DNA from: a virus
DNA length: 64,000 nucleotides
Direction: 5' to 3' (one strand)
IMG/VR virus record: IMGVR_UViG_3300036818_000127
Coordinates: 1 to 64,000 of that record
This document shows, one piece after another, positions 25,401 to 34,160 of the stretch (position 1 is the first letter of the stretch; every line of letters starts with the position of its first letter). A program made the translations under genes and the position numbers. The notes beneath the pieces are model-generated. The model was given only the letters and a program-made list of their open reading frames with translations, was not told the origin of the DNA and did not search any database.

Positions 25401-26671
25401 GATCCTTTATTTTCCTTTGAACTAACTTTTGCTTCTAACCACGCTTGTAACTGTGCAAGATCGTAGTTCGCAGTGGAGTGTTGTTCATCCGGCTGCTGGT
25501 TCGTGAGTGCTACTTTGTCCGCTGGCGGCTCACTATTGCTCTTGCCTGATCGTGCTGCATCATCCTCTTCTGACTCATCGGCATTCGTCCCGTAGGCGGG
25601 TCGGCCAATGACCACGGAAAGATCATCTGCAACATTGTTGATAGCTTTAATGGCGAGCCTGTGGTCCTTGATCATGGACTTGTGCTGATCTGCCAATTTG
25701 TCTAAAGCGTCGATGTGTCCGCTAAGCTGGTCAGCGGTACCCTTTGCAATCTTTGCGCCTTTTTTGCGCTCTTGCTGGAGTTGGTCAATGTAGTATTTAA
25801 AATCTGGCATGTCTGACCTGCTCATGTAGGAATAGCCATAGCTCGATGTCCCAGAGGACTGCATTTGAGCGGCGAGATATTCAGAGAGGTCAGCGTCAAC
25901 GCCGCGCTGTACCCATGCGATTAGTGCTGGCCCGAACTGATCAAGAGCTATCTGTGCATCCTTGAGCGGCTCATCCCCTTGTGTGAAGGCATCGATGAGT
26001 GCATATTTGAGGCTGCAAGCTAGGTCATACCAATCCTCCAGAACGTCGCGTGCCATTGCTTCCGCATAACGAGAGTCAAAATCCTTCTCTTCATTATCAT
26101 TGGATTTTACTTGTGTAATTTGGGCGAGATCATTTGAAGCGAATAATTCAGTTATAACCGAACCTTCAAACAACTGTATTTCTGTTAAATCCCGTATACC
26201 CTCACTGTCATATGATTTCTGTATTGCCTTATACCCGATGCTGAGTTCCGTGTTATATCCCATCTTCAATCCTGAGAAGACAGACATAGCCAATGGGTTG
26301 AGAGGGATACCTTGTGCATTCGTCGTGATGTCTACCTGCGCCGTGACAAGTAGCCCAACCTTGTCCTCTGTAGCATCAATGAAACCGCCAATAGGTTTGT
26401 CAGGTTCGTGGTACCAAAGGAGCGGCCATAGAAACTTTTTACCTTTGTTGGACTTTCTTTGTAGTCCTTCTGAAATAGTCTTCTTAAATGCACCAGGACG
26501 TACCCTGTCCTTCTGCCCGTCAACGTTATTGAAGACTGACAAATATCCTTTGATAATGCCTTGATCTTCATCAATAACTTTCCACTGCAAATCAATGTCT
26601 GGGTACGCATCATATCCTATATTCTTTTGTTCTAGCTTCAATGGAGCTAACACCGTAGTTTTAGGTGGCAT
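25397..26671 (-). CDS. HK97-family prohead protease, long form
   Basis: 424 residues. Residues 25-205 carry the protease domain: 'GIIKGYLSVFNNVDGQKDRV', 'GAFKKTI', 'WPLLWYHEPDKPIGGF' (catalytic His in the W-x-H motif) and 'MGYNTELSIGYKAI' (catalytic Ser region), 'SVITELFASNDLAQI'. The remaining 220 residues form a helical, charged extension not found in minimal relatives, possibly a scaffold. TAAATG overlap with the portal stop. Confidence 0.88.
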   Translation of the reverse strand: MPPKTTVLAPLKLEQKNIGYDAYPDIDLQWKVIDEDQGIIKGYLSVFNNVDGQKDRVRPGAFKKTISEGLQRKSNKGKKFLWPLLWYHEPDKPIGGFIDATEDKVGLLVTAQVDITTNAQGIPLNPLAMSVFSGLKMGYNTELSIGYKAIQKSYDSEGIRDLTEIQLFEGSVITELFASNDLAQITQVKSNDNEEKDFDSRYAEAMARDVLEDWYDLACSLKYALIDAFTQGDEPLKDAQIALDQFGPALIAWVQRGVDADLSEYLAAQMQSSGTSSYGYSYMSRSDMPDFKYYIDQLQQERKKGAKIAKGTADQLSGHIDALDKLADQHKSMIKDHRLAIKAINNVADDLSVVIGRPAYGTNADESEEDDAARSGKSNSEPPADKVALTNQQPDEQHSTANYDLAQLQAWLEAKVSSKENKGS

Positions 26672-28702
26672 TTACATGTACCTTTCGATGAAGGATTGAT
26701 AATCGCTTCGTCTTCGTCGGCGATCCTTCTGTGAGTGAAAGGGGGATGTATCGGCCACTATAGCCGTTCCAGGTGTCTTCTTCTCTTGCATTGCTGCTTC
26801 GGATGGTAGACCATCGTACCTTTCCTGAGTGCGCGAAGTCTCCTTTGCTGACATGGCACGCAGTTGCAGGTATCTTTCGTCAACCGTAAAGACCGTAAGA
26901 GCTTTCTGATATGACCGATCATAAGATCTTCTCCTAAGCTTATCCTCTTGTGCTTGGCGTGCTGCTACATCTCTATCATGTCGGCTTTCTATGAAGTCCA
27001 CCGCGAATGCACTGACCATTGCAGCAATACTAAGGCCAGAGAGGTCAGTCTCATCAGGGATAGAGAGCGTCGTCATAGAGCACTGACAGTATTTATGGCA
27101 GTTATCTGGCTCTGCACAGCCATTCGGGAAATCATCATCTATCCCGACCATTGCGCTGTTATTCTCTAGGCAGAACTCACAGGCTCCAGACATGCAGTGC
27201 CAAACCTTGTAGTTGGCATCCTGTGTTGCTTTGCGTTGCATGCCCTTTCCGCTAGCAGGCTTCTCATTTCCGCTAGGGACAGGAGGTTGTTTCCCGTTAG
27301 GTGCGTGCGGGTTTTTCTGATTAGCACTTGCTGTTGTTCCCCCAGCTGGTGGCAACTCCTGAACAGTCGTGTTACCTTGCGGTAGCAGGCTAGGATCAGT
27401 TGGCGGTGGGATCTCAGGAGGAGCTGTAGTCTTATCTGCAAGCACATCAAGCTCATCAGCAGACACAACAGTTACCGTGCCCATAATCTTGAAGATATTG
27501 CCCTTGCCATTTGGAAGCTTCTCTAGTCCTTGGCCTTCTCTTGCCTCATCAAGGGTACACTGCATGCTATTCCAGAGGTTCGTAAACCGCTCGCTCTTAG
27601 CTGTGAGCTGGGATTGATACATTTCGGCAAGGGCTTCGATATCCTCTTTGTCATAGGTGAAGAATGCCTTTTTGTTCCTCAAGTCCTCATACATCGGGAC
27701 CAACCAGCTATTGACATGATCGCGCACTCGATCTATTTTCGGGAGGACATTCTCCGTGTAGAGTGCTGCCCTCGCCTCAGAGACATTTGCAAAAGTCTTA
27801 CCAGCAGAGTCACCGATCAACTCCGGTGCTACATCAAGGATTGCAGCAATTTCGCGGGTGTTCAATTCCCTACTCTGCATCCAGTCAAGCTCATAGGGGG
27901 AAAGGGACATATTTTGCCATGTCATGTCACCTTCCAAGACTAACGGCGTCCCAGCATTCCTCTTGCCTGAATACTTGCGCCGCAGCTCATCACGGATCTG
28001 GTTACGCGCCTCTACAGTTAAGAAACCTTTAGCAAAGAAGCCACTAGAAGGTTTCCCCATGTTTTGCATAAGAGCAGTATTCCAGGCATTGCCTTCATTC
28101 TGTTGGTCAATTAACTGGCTTGCTGTTTCTATAGGGGATAGCCCATAGTAGTCATCATCATAAGCGGGAAACTTGATATGCATAATATCTTCTGGCTCAT
28201 ACAGCTTCACGCCAGGAGTGCCATACCCATAGACATAGTTCTCAATACCTACTGAAGAGGGCACGATCTTGACGCGATCAGGACGAAGGTGCCAGAGTGC
28301 AAGAGGTGGCCCATTCTTGCTCGGGCGGAAGGCCCAGATATAGCTGTTGCCTGCAAGGTGCCAGAAACCAAAGAGCTTTTCAACAAATGCGCCGCTACTC
28401 TCATTTAGGTTGGGCTTGCGCCACAGATCCAGCAGGGGATGCTCTTCAATCTCTGTCTTCATCGTGCGATCTTCATAGAGCTTCCACGAGATACCTGCTG
28501 CTGCGCTAGAGATTTTATTGATAGAGGAATAGACCGCGGACGTCCGGCGGTAACCTTCCTTCACAAAGTTAGCATAGTTTTTCGGTGTCCAGACAGGCTG
28601 TCCAGGTGTGATAATCTGGAGGGAAGTCCCATAGTTCGGATCGACTGCTCTGGGGTCCGTGATTGCTTTTAAGGCTAGGGATAGCCTATTCCATATTCCC
28701 AT
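26672..28702 (-). CDS. Portal protein with C-terminal MuF-like Cys-rich domain
   Basis: 676 residues from the ATG in the TAATG overlap. Residues 20-400 are an HK97-type portal ('RRTSAVYSSINKISSAAAGI', 'YIWAFRPSKNGPPLALWHLR', 'HIKFPAYDDDYYGLSPIETA', 'LDWMQSRELNTREIAAILDV'). A Pro/Ala linker follows, then 'GACEFCLENNSAMVGIDDDF' and 'CHKYCQCSMT', which matches the Cys-x-x-Cys ... C-x-C core of the MuF minor head protein. This suggests a portal fused to a shortened MuF domain. In most phages these are separate genes. Confidence 0.88.
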   Translation of the reverse strand: MGIWNRLSLALKAITDPRAVDPNYGTSLQIITPGQPVWTPKNYANFVKEGYRRTSAVYSSINKISSAAAGISWKLYEDRTMKTEIEEHPLLDLWRKPNLNESSGAFVEKLFGFWHLAGNSYIWAFRPSKNGPPLALWHLRPDRVKIVPSSVGIENYVYGYGTPGVKLYEPEDIMHIKFPAYDDDYYGLSPIETASQLIDQQNEGNAWNTALMQNMGKPSSGFFAKGFLTVEARNQIRDELRRKYSGKRNAGTPLVLEGDMTWQNMSLSPYELDWMQSRELNTREIAAILDVAPELIGDSAGKTFANVSEARAALYTENVLPKIDRVRDHVNSWLVPMYEDLRNKKAFFTYDKEDIEALAEMYQSQLTAKSERFTNLWNSMQCTLDEAREGQGLEKLPNGKGNIFKIMGTVTVVSADELDVLADKTTAPPEIPPPTDPSLLPQGNTTVQELPPAGGTTASANQKNPHAPNGKQPPVPSGNEKPASGKGMQRKATQDANYKVWHCMSGACEFCLENNSAMVGIDDDFPNGCAEPDNCHKYCQCSMTTLSIPDETDLSGLSIAAMVSAFAVDFIESRHDRDVAARQAQEDKLRRRSYDRSYQKALTVFTVDERYLQLRAMSAKETSRTQERYDGLPSEAAMQEKKTPGTAIVADTSPFHSQKDRRRRRSDYQSFIERYM

Positions 28703-30242
28703 TACCAACTCACCTCCTCTATATATCCCTCATCCTCTGTAATCTCTTGATTCCAGGAACCACTCTCTAGTTGGAGCATGGCATATTCGCGGTTCTCATC
28801 CCTCGCTATTTCCATTGACTGTGGGGTGATCTCTATAGTTTCGGCTGACCATGCCATCGGGCCATCAGGAACAAGGTATAGTTCATTCATGGCACCAGAG
28901 CTAGCATCTACAGGATCATCATGGACAGTAGGGTTAGGGAATGCTACGAGGAAGTTAATCAGTCCCTTATTCCAATGAGCGCGGAGCATGCCAATGTTAC
29001 CGAATTTGGCCTGCGCAGACATCGTATTAGCACGGATTTCCTTGCTCCCTGTACTAGGCTTCCCATCCACGTCATAGCCCGCGAGCACTTTGGTCACGAG
29101 GCTAAAGATATAGCTCTTGCCGCTAGCACCAGGCTCTTGCTCAATCCTAATAACAGTATCGCGGCCATCCTTGATAGCCGTTTCCTGCAAGAGGTCTTCA
29201 ACTCCGCCAGGATCGCGCCGTTCCCAGATAGCATTGAGGATAAGGTAGCGTGGGTAGCAGCCTTCTTTTCTTCTAGCTAGAAGGACTCCAGCAGTATAGT
29301 CTGGTCCTGTCTTCTTGCTATTAGGCTTGACTTCTTCTGTGGCCGCGAGATCCCAGAACCTGCACTTGCGTTCAATGTCATCAGGGATATCATCAAGGAT
29401 ATGCTTTTCAAACCATTCCCGCCGGAACTTCTTACCAGATGGCCGAGCTGTCCAATCCCCATGCTTCAGTCGGCGCTTCTCAACTTCAGGCAGAGCATCC
29501 AGGCCAGCTTCATAGCCAGGATCTACATCCATCAGGATCTTATTGTCATAGAGGTTGGCGAAAACGAAGGTGATAGAAATGGCGCTTTTTACATCAGGAT
29601 CGCACCAGCGAACATTCTCATCCTCCACCACAAAGTATCTGACTTCTCCGCTCTCTGCTCGGGCACGGAATCGCTCAGGAGTATTAGAGTTACGCTCAGA
29701 GTCCTCCCAATCCTCATCAACCCAAGGAGCCAGTACGATCTTTACCCAGCTCTCAGGATCAGGATTAGTGAAGGCCCTCATGTAAGGGCGCACGCCGCAT
29801 AAGGACCGGTTCCTAGAGAAGAGATAGAAGAATTGAGTGAAGCTCATTTCAGTAACTTCATCAACCTCGATGAGCGGCATCTCACTACCCTTCCAAGATT
29901 GCACGTCGCTCTCGTACTGCATATAGGCAAACTTGACAGTTGCTCCGGAGGGGAATGTCCATTGCAGTTCAGACTTGTTCGCCCGTCCGCCTAGCTGGGG
30001 ATAGATATCATAGGAGCGTTTCCACAGACCACCAGGAGCCATGAGCTGCCGATAATATTTGCGGAAAATGACAGCCTGGAATTCAGGGTTATCAATATGG
30101 TAGGTAGGCTCTAAGAGGCAAGCATAAGATTTGCTCAGCCGCCGCCAGCAGCCCCGCCATAAAATCCGAGTCTCGTATTGGCACTTAGGAATATTTCTTG
30201 AGGGCCGGATTGCGGTCGTATGGCTTCAATTGCTAGCGACAT
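28702..30242 (-). pseudogene. Terminase large subunit, frameshifted in the Walker A motif
   Basis: N-terminal part starts at ATG 30242 (GGAGG 8 nt upstream), reads 'PQEIFLSANTRLGFYGGAAG' and stops at TGA just after GGG. The rest, in another frame, reads 'KSYACLLEPTYHIDNPEFQA' and continues through the ATPase ('MPLIEVDEVTEMSFTQFFYL', Walker B region) and nuclease domain ('KCRFWDLAATEEV', 'VIRIEQEPGASGKSYI', 'HDDPVDASSGAMNELY') to 28702. Removing 5 nt (30133-30137, TGAGC on the minus strand) restores the canonical P-loop GGAAGGGKSY. Either a real inactivating lesion or an assembly error. Without repair the packaging motor would not be made. Confidence 0.85.
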
Positions 30243-30371
30243 AAAAATAACCTCCTTCCAAGCATACTGTTCGTTTAATCCGAACATACGGCCTGAAAAG
30301 AGGTATCTCGTATGCGTATTCACATTGAGAATTTGTTGTTAAGAACAAGTATACAACATTAAATCACAATG

Positions 30372-30584
30372 TCAAATCAAGGGTTGTTTAGACGGGGGCC
30401 ACAACCTCTCTGCTGGGTAGGCTGTGTAGAGTGCCCTGCTCTCCATGCCCTCTGGAGAGAAGATTGCATGGAAAGTACCATCCTGTTCGATGACCACATA
30501 TGCGGGCTTACCCTCTTTGTCTGCATACCTCTGTGCTTGGCATTGTACTGGTACAAATGCTTGCATCATCTCTTTATCCGTCAT
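30372..30584 (-). CDS. Small hypothetical protein
   Basis: 70 residues with AAAGGATAAC upstream. Small beta-type domain ('GKPAYVVIEQDGTFHAIF'). Unrecognised. Second or third gene of a three-gene unit driven by the promoter at 31.35 kb. Confidence 0.7.
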   Translation of the reverse strand: MTDKEMMQAFVPVQCQAQRYADKEGKPAYVVIEQDGTFHAIFSPEGMESRALYTAYPAERLWPPSKQPLI

Positions 30585-30596
30585 AAGTTATCCTTT

Positions 30597-30800
30597 CTAG
30601 GCTTTTTCTTGTGACTCTGGATTCTTGGGGTACTTTGACCCCTTCGGCCAGATAATACATAGATCTCCGTTGACTTCAAGGGTCATCTCTGGATACTCTC
30701 CAGTCGATTTGAAAATGGAGTTACGTATCCTTTGAGTATCGATATAGAGTTTGGTAGCATCCTTATAGCCCTTTATCTTGGACAGAATACCTTGGAACAT
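30597..30800 (-). CDS. Small hypothetical protein
   Basis: 67 residues, AAAAGGAGAAG upstream. Basic first half and 'MTLEVNGDLCIIWPKGSKYP'. Unrecognised. Confidence 0.7.
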   Translation of the reverse strand: MFQGILSKIKGYKDATKLYIDTQRIRNSIFKSTGEYPEMTLEVNGDLCIIWPKGSKYPKNPESQEKA

Positions 30801-30814
30801 TTGTACTTCTCCTT

Positions 30815-31297
30815 TTACCTAACAACTAACTGGCAAGGCGTACCCCAGAACTTGCGTACAATCTTTTCAGCCAAGATCTCTTGTTTTGTGCCGCTAAATA
30901 CTTGGCCTGATTGTTGAAGTGCCATCTGGTCAATCTGGGAATGCGAGATACTACCTTGCTCTTTGTTGATTTTCACTGCTTCTTTTACAAGAGTAGTTAC
31001 TGCATTCTGAATGAACTCCTGTATACAATGCTTGGACTCTGCTTTCTGTGTATCCTTTTGTTGCTTCATGAATACCTGTACTTCTTCATTGGCGGGCTCC
31101 CAATTGAGTAATTTCTTGCAGCAAGTAGACCCAACATAATAGTCTCTGTTTTCTTGTGGGGCATTAACTACATACACCTTTGCATGCTCGCGTCCGCAAC
31201 GATCACAGATATTGCCGCTACCCTTTTCTAGAGGAATATACTCTTGACGGAGATAATCAAACTCTCTCATATCTTTGACGGCAATTAACTTAAACAT
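30815..31297 (-). CDS. Zinc-ribbon-containing hypothetical protein
   Basis: 160 residues from the ATG at 31297, which has AAGGAG upstream and fits the promoter at 31332-31361; the longer frame to 31351 would start inside the promoter. Contains 'CDRCGREHAKVYVV' and a following 'GSTCCKKLL', a likely Zn-binding C-x-x-C ... C-C arrangement, then helices rich in Lys/Glu/Gln. This small module (ICxxCG ... Y-x-V-G) is seen in several phage and ICE proteins of unknown role. Confidence 0.75.
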   Translation of the reverse strand: MFKLIAVKDMREFDYLRQEYIPLEKGSGNICDRCGREHAKVYVVNAPQENRDYYVGSTCCKKLLNWEPANEEVQVFMKQQKDTQKAESKHCIQEFIQNAVTTLVKEAVKINKEQGSISHSQIDQMALQQSGQVFSGTKQEILAEKIVRKFWGTPCQLVVR

Positions 31298-31331
31298 TGT
31301 ATTCTCCTTGCTTACTTTCTCATCTATTACT

Positions 31332-31361
31332 AAGTATATCATATCTTCCATAAACTATCAA
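31332..31361 (-). promoter_or_regulatory. Shared operator-promoter, copy 1
   Basis: TTGATA, 17-bp spacer GTTTATGGAAGATATGA, TATACT. Same spacer core (TTTATGGAAGATATG) as eight other sites in 49-64 kb. Drives 31297 to 30372. Confidence 0.88.
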
Positions 31362-31374
31362 GGATTTTGAGCAC

Positions 31375-31414
31375 AAAAATACCCACTTTCATTATATATT
31401 CTTTGAAAGTGGGT
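31375..31414 (-). terminator. Rho-independent terminator facing the repeat array
   Basis: Perfect 10-bp stem ACCCACTTTC / GAAAGTGGGT (31381-31390, 31405-31414); the minus strand continues ATTTTTGTG. It would stop transcripts coming through the repeat array before they reach the promoter at 31.35 kb. Confidence 0.75.
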
Positions 31415-31427
31415 ACTCATAATAATA

Positions 31428-32535
31428 GTTGCAAATTTAATCACAATGTCAAACTATTGAGTGACATTGGTGTGTGCTGCATCAATCCCCATAGATCAGG
31501 CTATTGCATCAATCCCTAGATGGCTGGCCCAACGTTGCATGTATCGCAGTTCATTCTTGGTTGCAATTCTCCCATATGGTTGTCTTGACAATATCTTCAA
31601 AGTTGCACTGGCCTTTTCGTGAGTATAGTTGCATCTTGATCACTAGTTTCATCGCATTCCTAACAGTTGCACTATGCTCCTGATATGCATTCATTGTTGC
31701 ATTGAAAGCATCAGGATGCTGCGGTGCTTTTCAAGGATAGCCGGTTGCCTAGTAGCATCCCATTGTTGCATGATGATAGCTATTAGTTACAGTTGCACTA
31801 TAGTTGAAACTTTCCCTGGATAGTTGCATTATCTATGCCTCCCTATAATGCTACAACTTCCCCTTATTTAGTTACATTGACGCTATGCTGTTGCATTGCA
31901 ATTCAGCCTATGGGTTGCATTGGTAGTCACTGGAAGATTACTAGGTTACATCAATAACTTAGATAGCTAGTTGCATTTCATGCTTCATTAGTTACACTTG
32001 CTTCCATTTCTACCCTTGTTGCATAAAAGGTATATGGTCGTATCTCTGTCGCATTTATTGTTGCATCCAAAACCATTATCAGTGTTGCATCCTGTGGTGA
32101 CTGTTGCATCCCACTAAGTCCTCTGCATGTTGCAGTCAATATTACCTTGTTGTTATTGTCACATTTGCAAGCTGCATTATCCCTAACAGGAGAGATTTTA
32201 TAGTGCTGCATGTCATTTCTGGTTGCATTATAGTTGCATGTACTACTTGCCTCCAGTTGCAGTTTCCCCTGGGTTATACTAGTTGCATTGTGTCACCTGA
32301 TGGGATTGTGTTGCATTAATCCCCTCAAGGGACTATCACGTCAAGAAACCCGTTGCAGTCTTGTGTTGCATAGAAAGGAGTAGCAGTCTGTATAGTTGCA
32401 GTATCCTCTAATTTCTGACAGTTGCATCAATCCCTAGTTGAGATTAGGATAGCATTGTTAGGTTACAATTATGCCCTTTGCTAGTGCTGTTGCAATCATT
32501 GGGCTAGATAACTTTCACTAGAGGGATAGAGCAAA
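31428..32535. repeat. Dense array of oriented GTTGCA hexamers
   Basis: More than 40 GTTGCA or one-mismatch hexamers (GTTACA, ATTGCA, GCTGCA, GTCGCA) in 1.1 kb, almost all in one orientation; chance expectation for the exact hexamer is below one. Common steps are 19-31 bp, with no fixed period. Several are followed by TCAATCCC(C)TAG (for example 31503, 32310, 32421), the start of the 36-bp units further right. No credible coding frame. Orientation is opposite to that in 1-640. Confidence 0.9.
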
Positions 32536-32892
32536 GTTACAATCATTCCCCTAGCAGCTAGATCTCGCAACCTGTTTACACCTTCACCGATTGCTGTCAG
32601 TCGCTCGCAGTTGCAATTATTCTTCCAGCAGCCAGCCATTGCAATGGAAGTACATTATATTGCAATTATTCCTCCAGCGGCCAGCCATTGCAATTAGAGA
32701 AGAATAAAGGAGATGAGATGGGAAACAGGTTGCAATCATCCCCCAGCGACTAGACCCTTGCAACATGAGTTAGATGAGGGTGAGCAGCTGGCCTGGGCTC
32801 GTTGCAATCATCCCCCCTGGCAACTATGCCATTGCAATCAGCATATTCTATATGATTTACAATATCATACCCATTGCAATCATTCCCCTATA
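32536..32892 (+). CRISPR. Degenerate CRISPR-like array of 36-bp units, no cas genes
   Basis: Units at 32536-32571, 32610-32645, 32659-32694, 32729-32764, 32801-32838 and a partial one from 32873 start GTTGCAAT-CAT-(C/T)CCC and end (A/C)TTGCAA(T/C), so their ends are inverted repeats. Spacers are 38, 13, 34, 36 and 34 bp and unrelated to each other. Repeat and spacer lengths are typical of CRISPR, but units differ at many positions and no cas gene is in the window. It may be a decayed or phage-borne array, solitary-repeat anti-CRISPR RNAs, or a repeat family that only resembles CRISPR. Confidence 0.5.
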
Positions 32893-33097
32893 TATTTTAA
32901 AAGAGCCAGCCTCAAGGGAGCCACCGCGAAGCGAGTACCCGCTAGGGTTTTGTGGCGATGTTCCTGCCAGAAAGAGTCAAGTCCCCTATACCCCTAAGAG
33001 TAATCTTCGGATCATACGGCCATTCCCCAGCAGCTCGGCCTGTAACTACTGAAGCGAACTTCGACGAGCCGAGACAATCCGAAGATTGCAAAGCAGA

Positions 33098-33316
33098 TTA
33101 TAACACAGGTTTTCTGAGAAGTGTATCCCTTTTCTCCAATGCTTCCTTGAACATTTTCCATGCCCAACTCCGGCCAGATCCACGACTCCAGATGTCACAG
33201 GTATATGGCCTCCGGTCTCGAAGTATGGCCGTTACTCTATCGAAGTCTGCCTTCGTAAATTCGACGCATTCCTCAACATACTCATACTGCTCATTGCTGG
33301 TATTCTGCGTGTCCAT
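33098..33316 (-). CDS. Small hypothetical protein
   Basis: 72 residues from ATG 33316 (GAGG just upstream; ATG 33325 is an alternative). Basic/acidic helical protein with 'FTKADFDRVTAILRD' and 'SWAWKMFKEALEK'. Overlaps the end of the upstream zinc-finger gene. Unrecognised. Between it and the array (32893-33097) I see no further gene. Confidence 0.55.
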   Translation of the reverse strand: MDTQNTSNEQYEYVEECVEFTKADFDRVTAILRDRRPYTCDIWSRGSGRSWAWKMFKEALEKRDTLLRKPVL

Positions 33317-33719
33317 AGCCCTCATCTTTCTGCGGGATAACCTTGGGTAGTGTTTGCCCACCGAGGTAGATCCTTGCCTCTTCTTTGGCCTTATCAAATC
33401 CATTGATGAAATGCACATCACATGCCCCGCATACAGGGATTACATTTCGGTAAATTAGCCCTTGGGCACGATCAAACATGCATATCTTGCTACAAGTGTA
33501 TTTCTGGCATAAGCAGCATAGGCCGTGCCAATCACTCAAAATGCTGAGCCACTCTGGAAGGACAAGAGAGATAGGAGATACACCTTGCCGTCGCGCTTGC
33601 TGAGCCGCTGACTCCACGCGATCAAATTCCCTAAGTCGATCTTTTGAGTAGCACTTCTCGCAAAGTCCATATGCGGTACGGGATGAGAATGTAAGGCCAC
33701 AGATACAGCAAGTGCTCAT
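33291..33719 (-). CDS. Zinc-binding HNH-like protein
   Basis: 142 residues with at least three Cys pairs: 'CCICGLTF' and 'CEKCYSKD' at the N-terminus, then 'GLCCLCQKYTCSKICMFDRA' and 'RNVIPVCGACDVHF'. The last part resembles the 'D-x-x-x-P-x-C-x-x-C-N' end of HNH endonucleases, but the catalytic His pair is not clear. A DNA-binding or nuclease role near the terminase genes is plausible. Confidence 0.6.
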   Translation of the reverse strand: MSTCCICGLTFSSRTAYGLCEKCYSKDRLREFDRVESAAQQARRQGVSPISLVLPEWLSILSDWHGLCCLCQKYTCSKICMFDRAQGLIYRNVIPVCGACDVHFINGFDKAKEEARIYLGGQTLPKVIPQKDEGYGHAEYQQ

Positions 33720-33725
33720 AATGCA

Positions 33726-34160
33726 TTATCCAGGAGGTATGGCTTGTAGGAATTGCATAACAGGAAAGTCTACTTGGATAACTAGGTATTCATGCTCATT
33801 AAATATCTGTAGCTGACCTTCTACCTTTTGTCTCTCTATTCTTTCTCTTATCCTTTGTTTCTTGTTAGCCTCAAGTACTTCAGCATTATGTTGTCTTTGT
33901 GCTTTCCCGTGGCAACGCAGGCAAAGTATGATCAGCTCTGCTTCTGGATTAAGAGTATCATAGTTTGGATGATGAGCAGTTAAAACCACCCCTTTCTTTT
34001 TTCGTTTCTTCTTGCGGCTTTTCAGGAGGGGAAGCTGAATAATACTTGGTACCTCCCCTCGTATGCGGAGGCACTGAGAACAGAATGGTTGTAGGTTTCT
34101 CAGGTCGCGTGATCGTTCAGGAAAATTATCTGCATACCATTGCTTGCCGATTTTTATCAT
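33726..34160 (-). CDS. HNH endonuclease-like protein
   Basis: 144 residues. 'FCSQCLRIRG' then 'VLTAHHPNYDTLNPEAELII' then 'LCLRCHGKAQRQHN' gives C-x-x-C, H-H-x-x-x-Y-D, C-x-x-C-H: a standard HNH core. Lys-rich insert between. HNH proteins beside terminase genes in HK97-like phages are needed for DNA packaging or cos cleavage, which fits its place between the two terminase subunits. Start overlaps the previous stop (TGATG). Confidence 0.75.
   Translation of the reverse strand: MIKIGKQWYADNFPERSRDLRNLQPFCSQCLRIRGEVPSIIQLPLLKSRKKKRKKKGVVLTAHHPNYDTLNPEAELIILCLRCHGKAQRQHNAEVLEANKKQRIRERIERQKVEGQLQIFNEHEYLVIQVDFPVMQFLQAIPPG

Noticed and set aside
32713-33052. Plus-strand open frames in the CRISPR-like region
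   Set aside because: They read through the repeat units with biased, repeat-derived residues and no ribosome sites.
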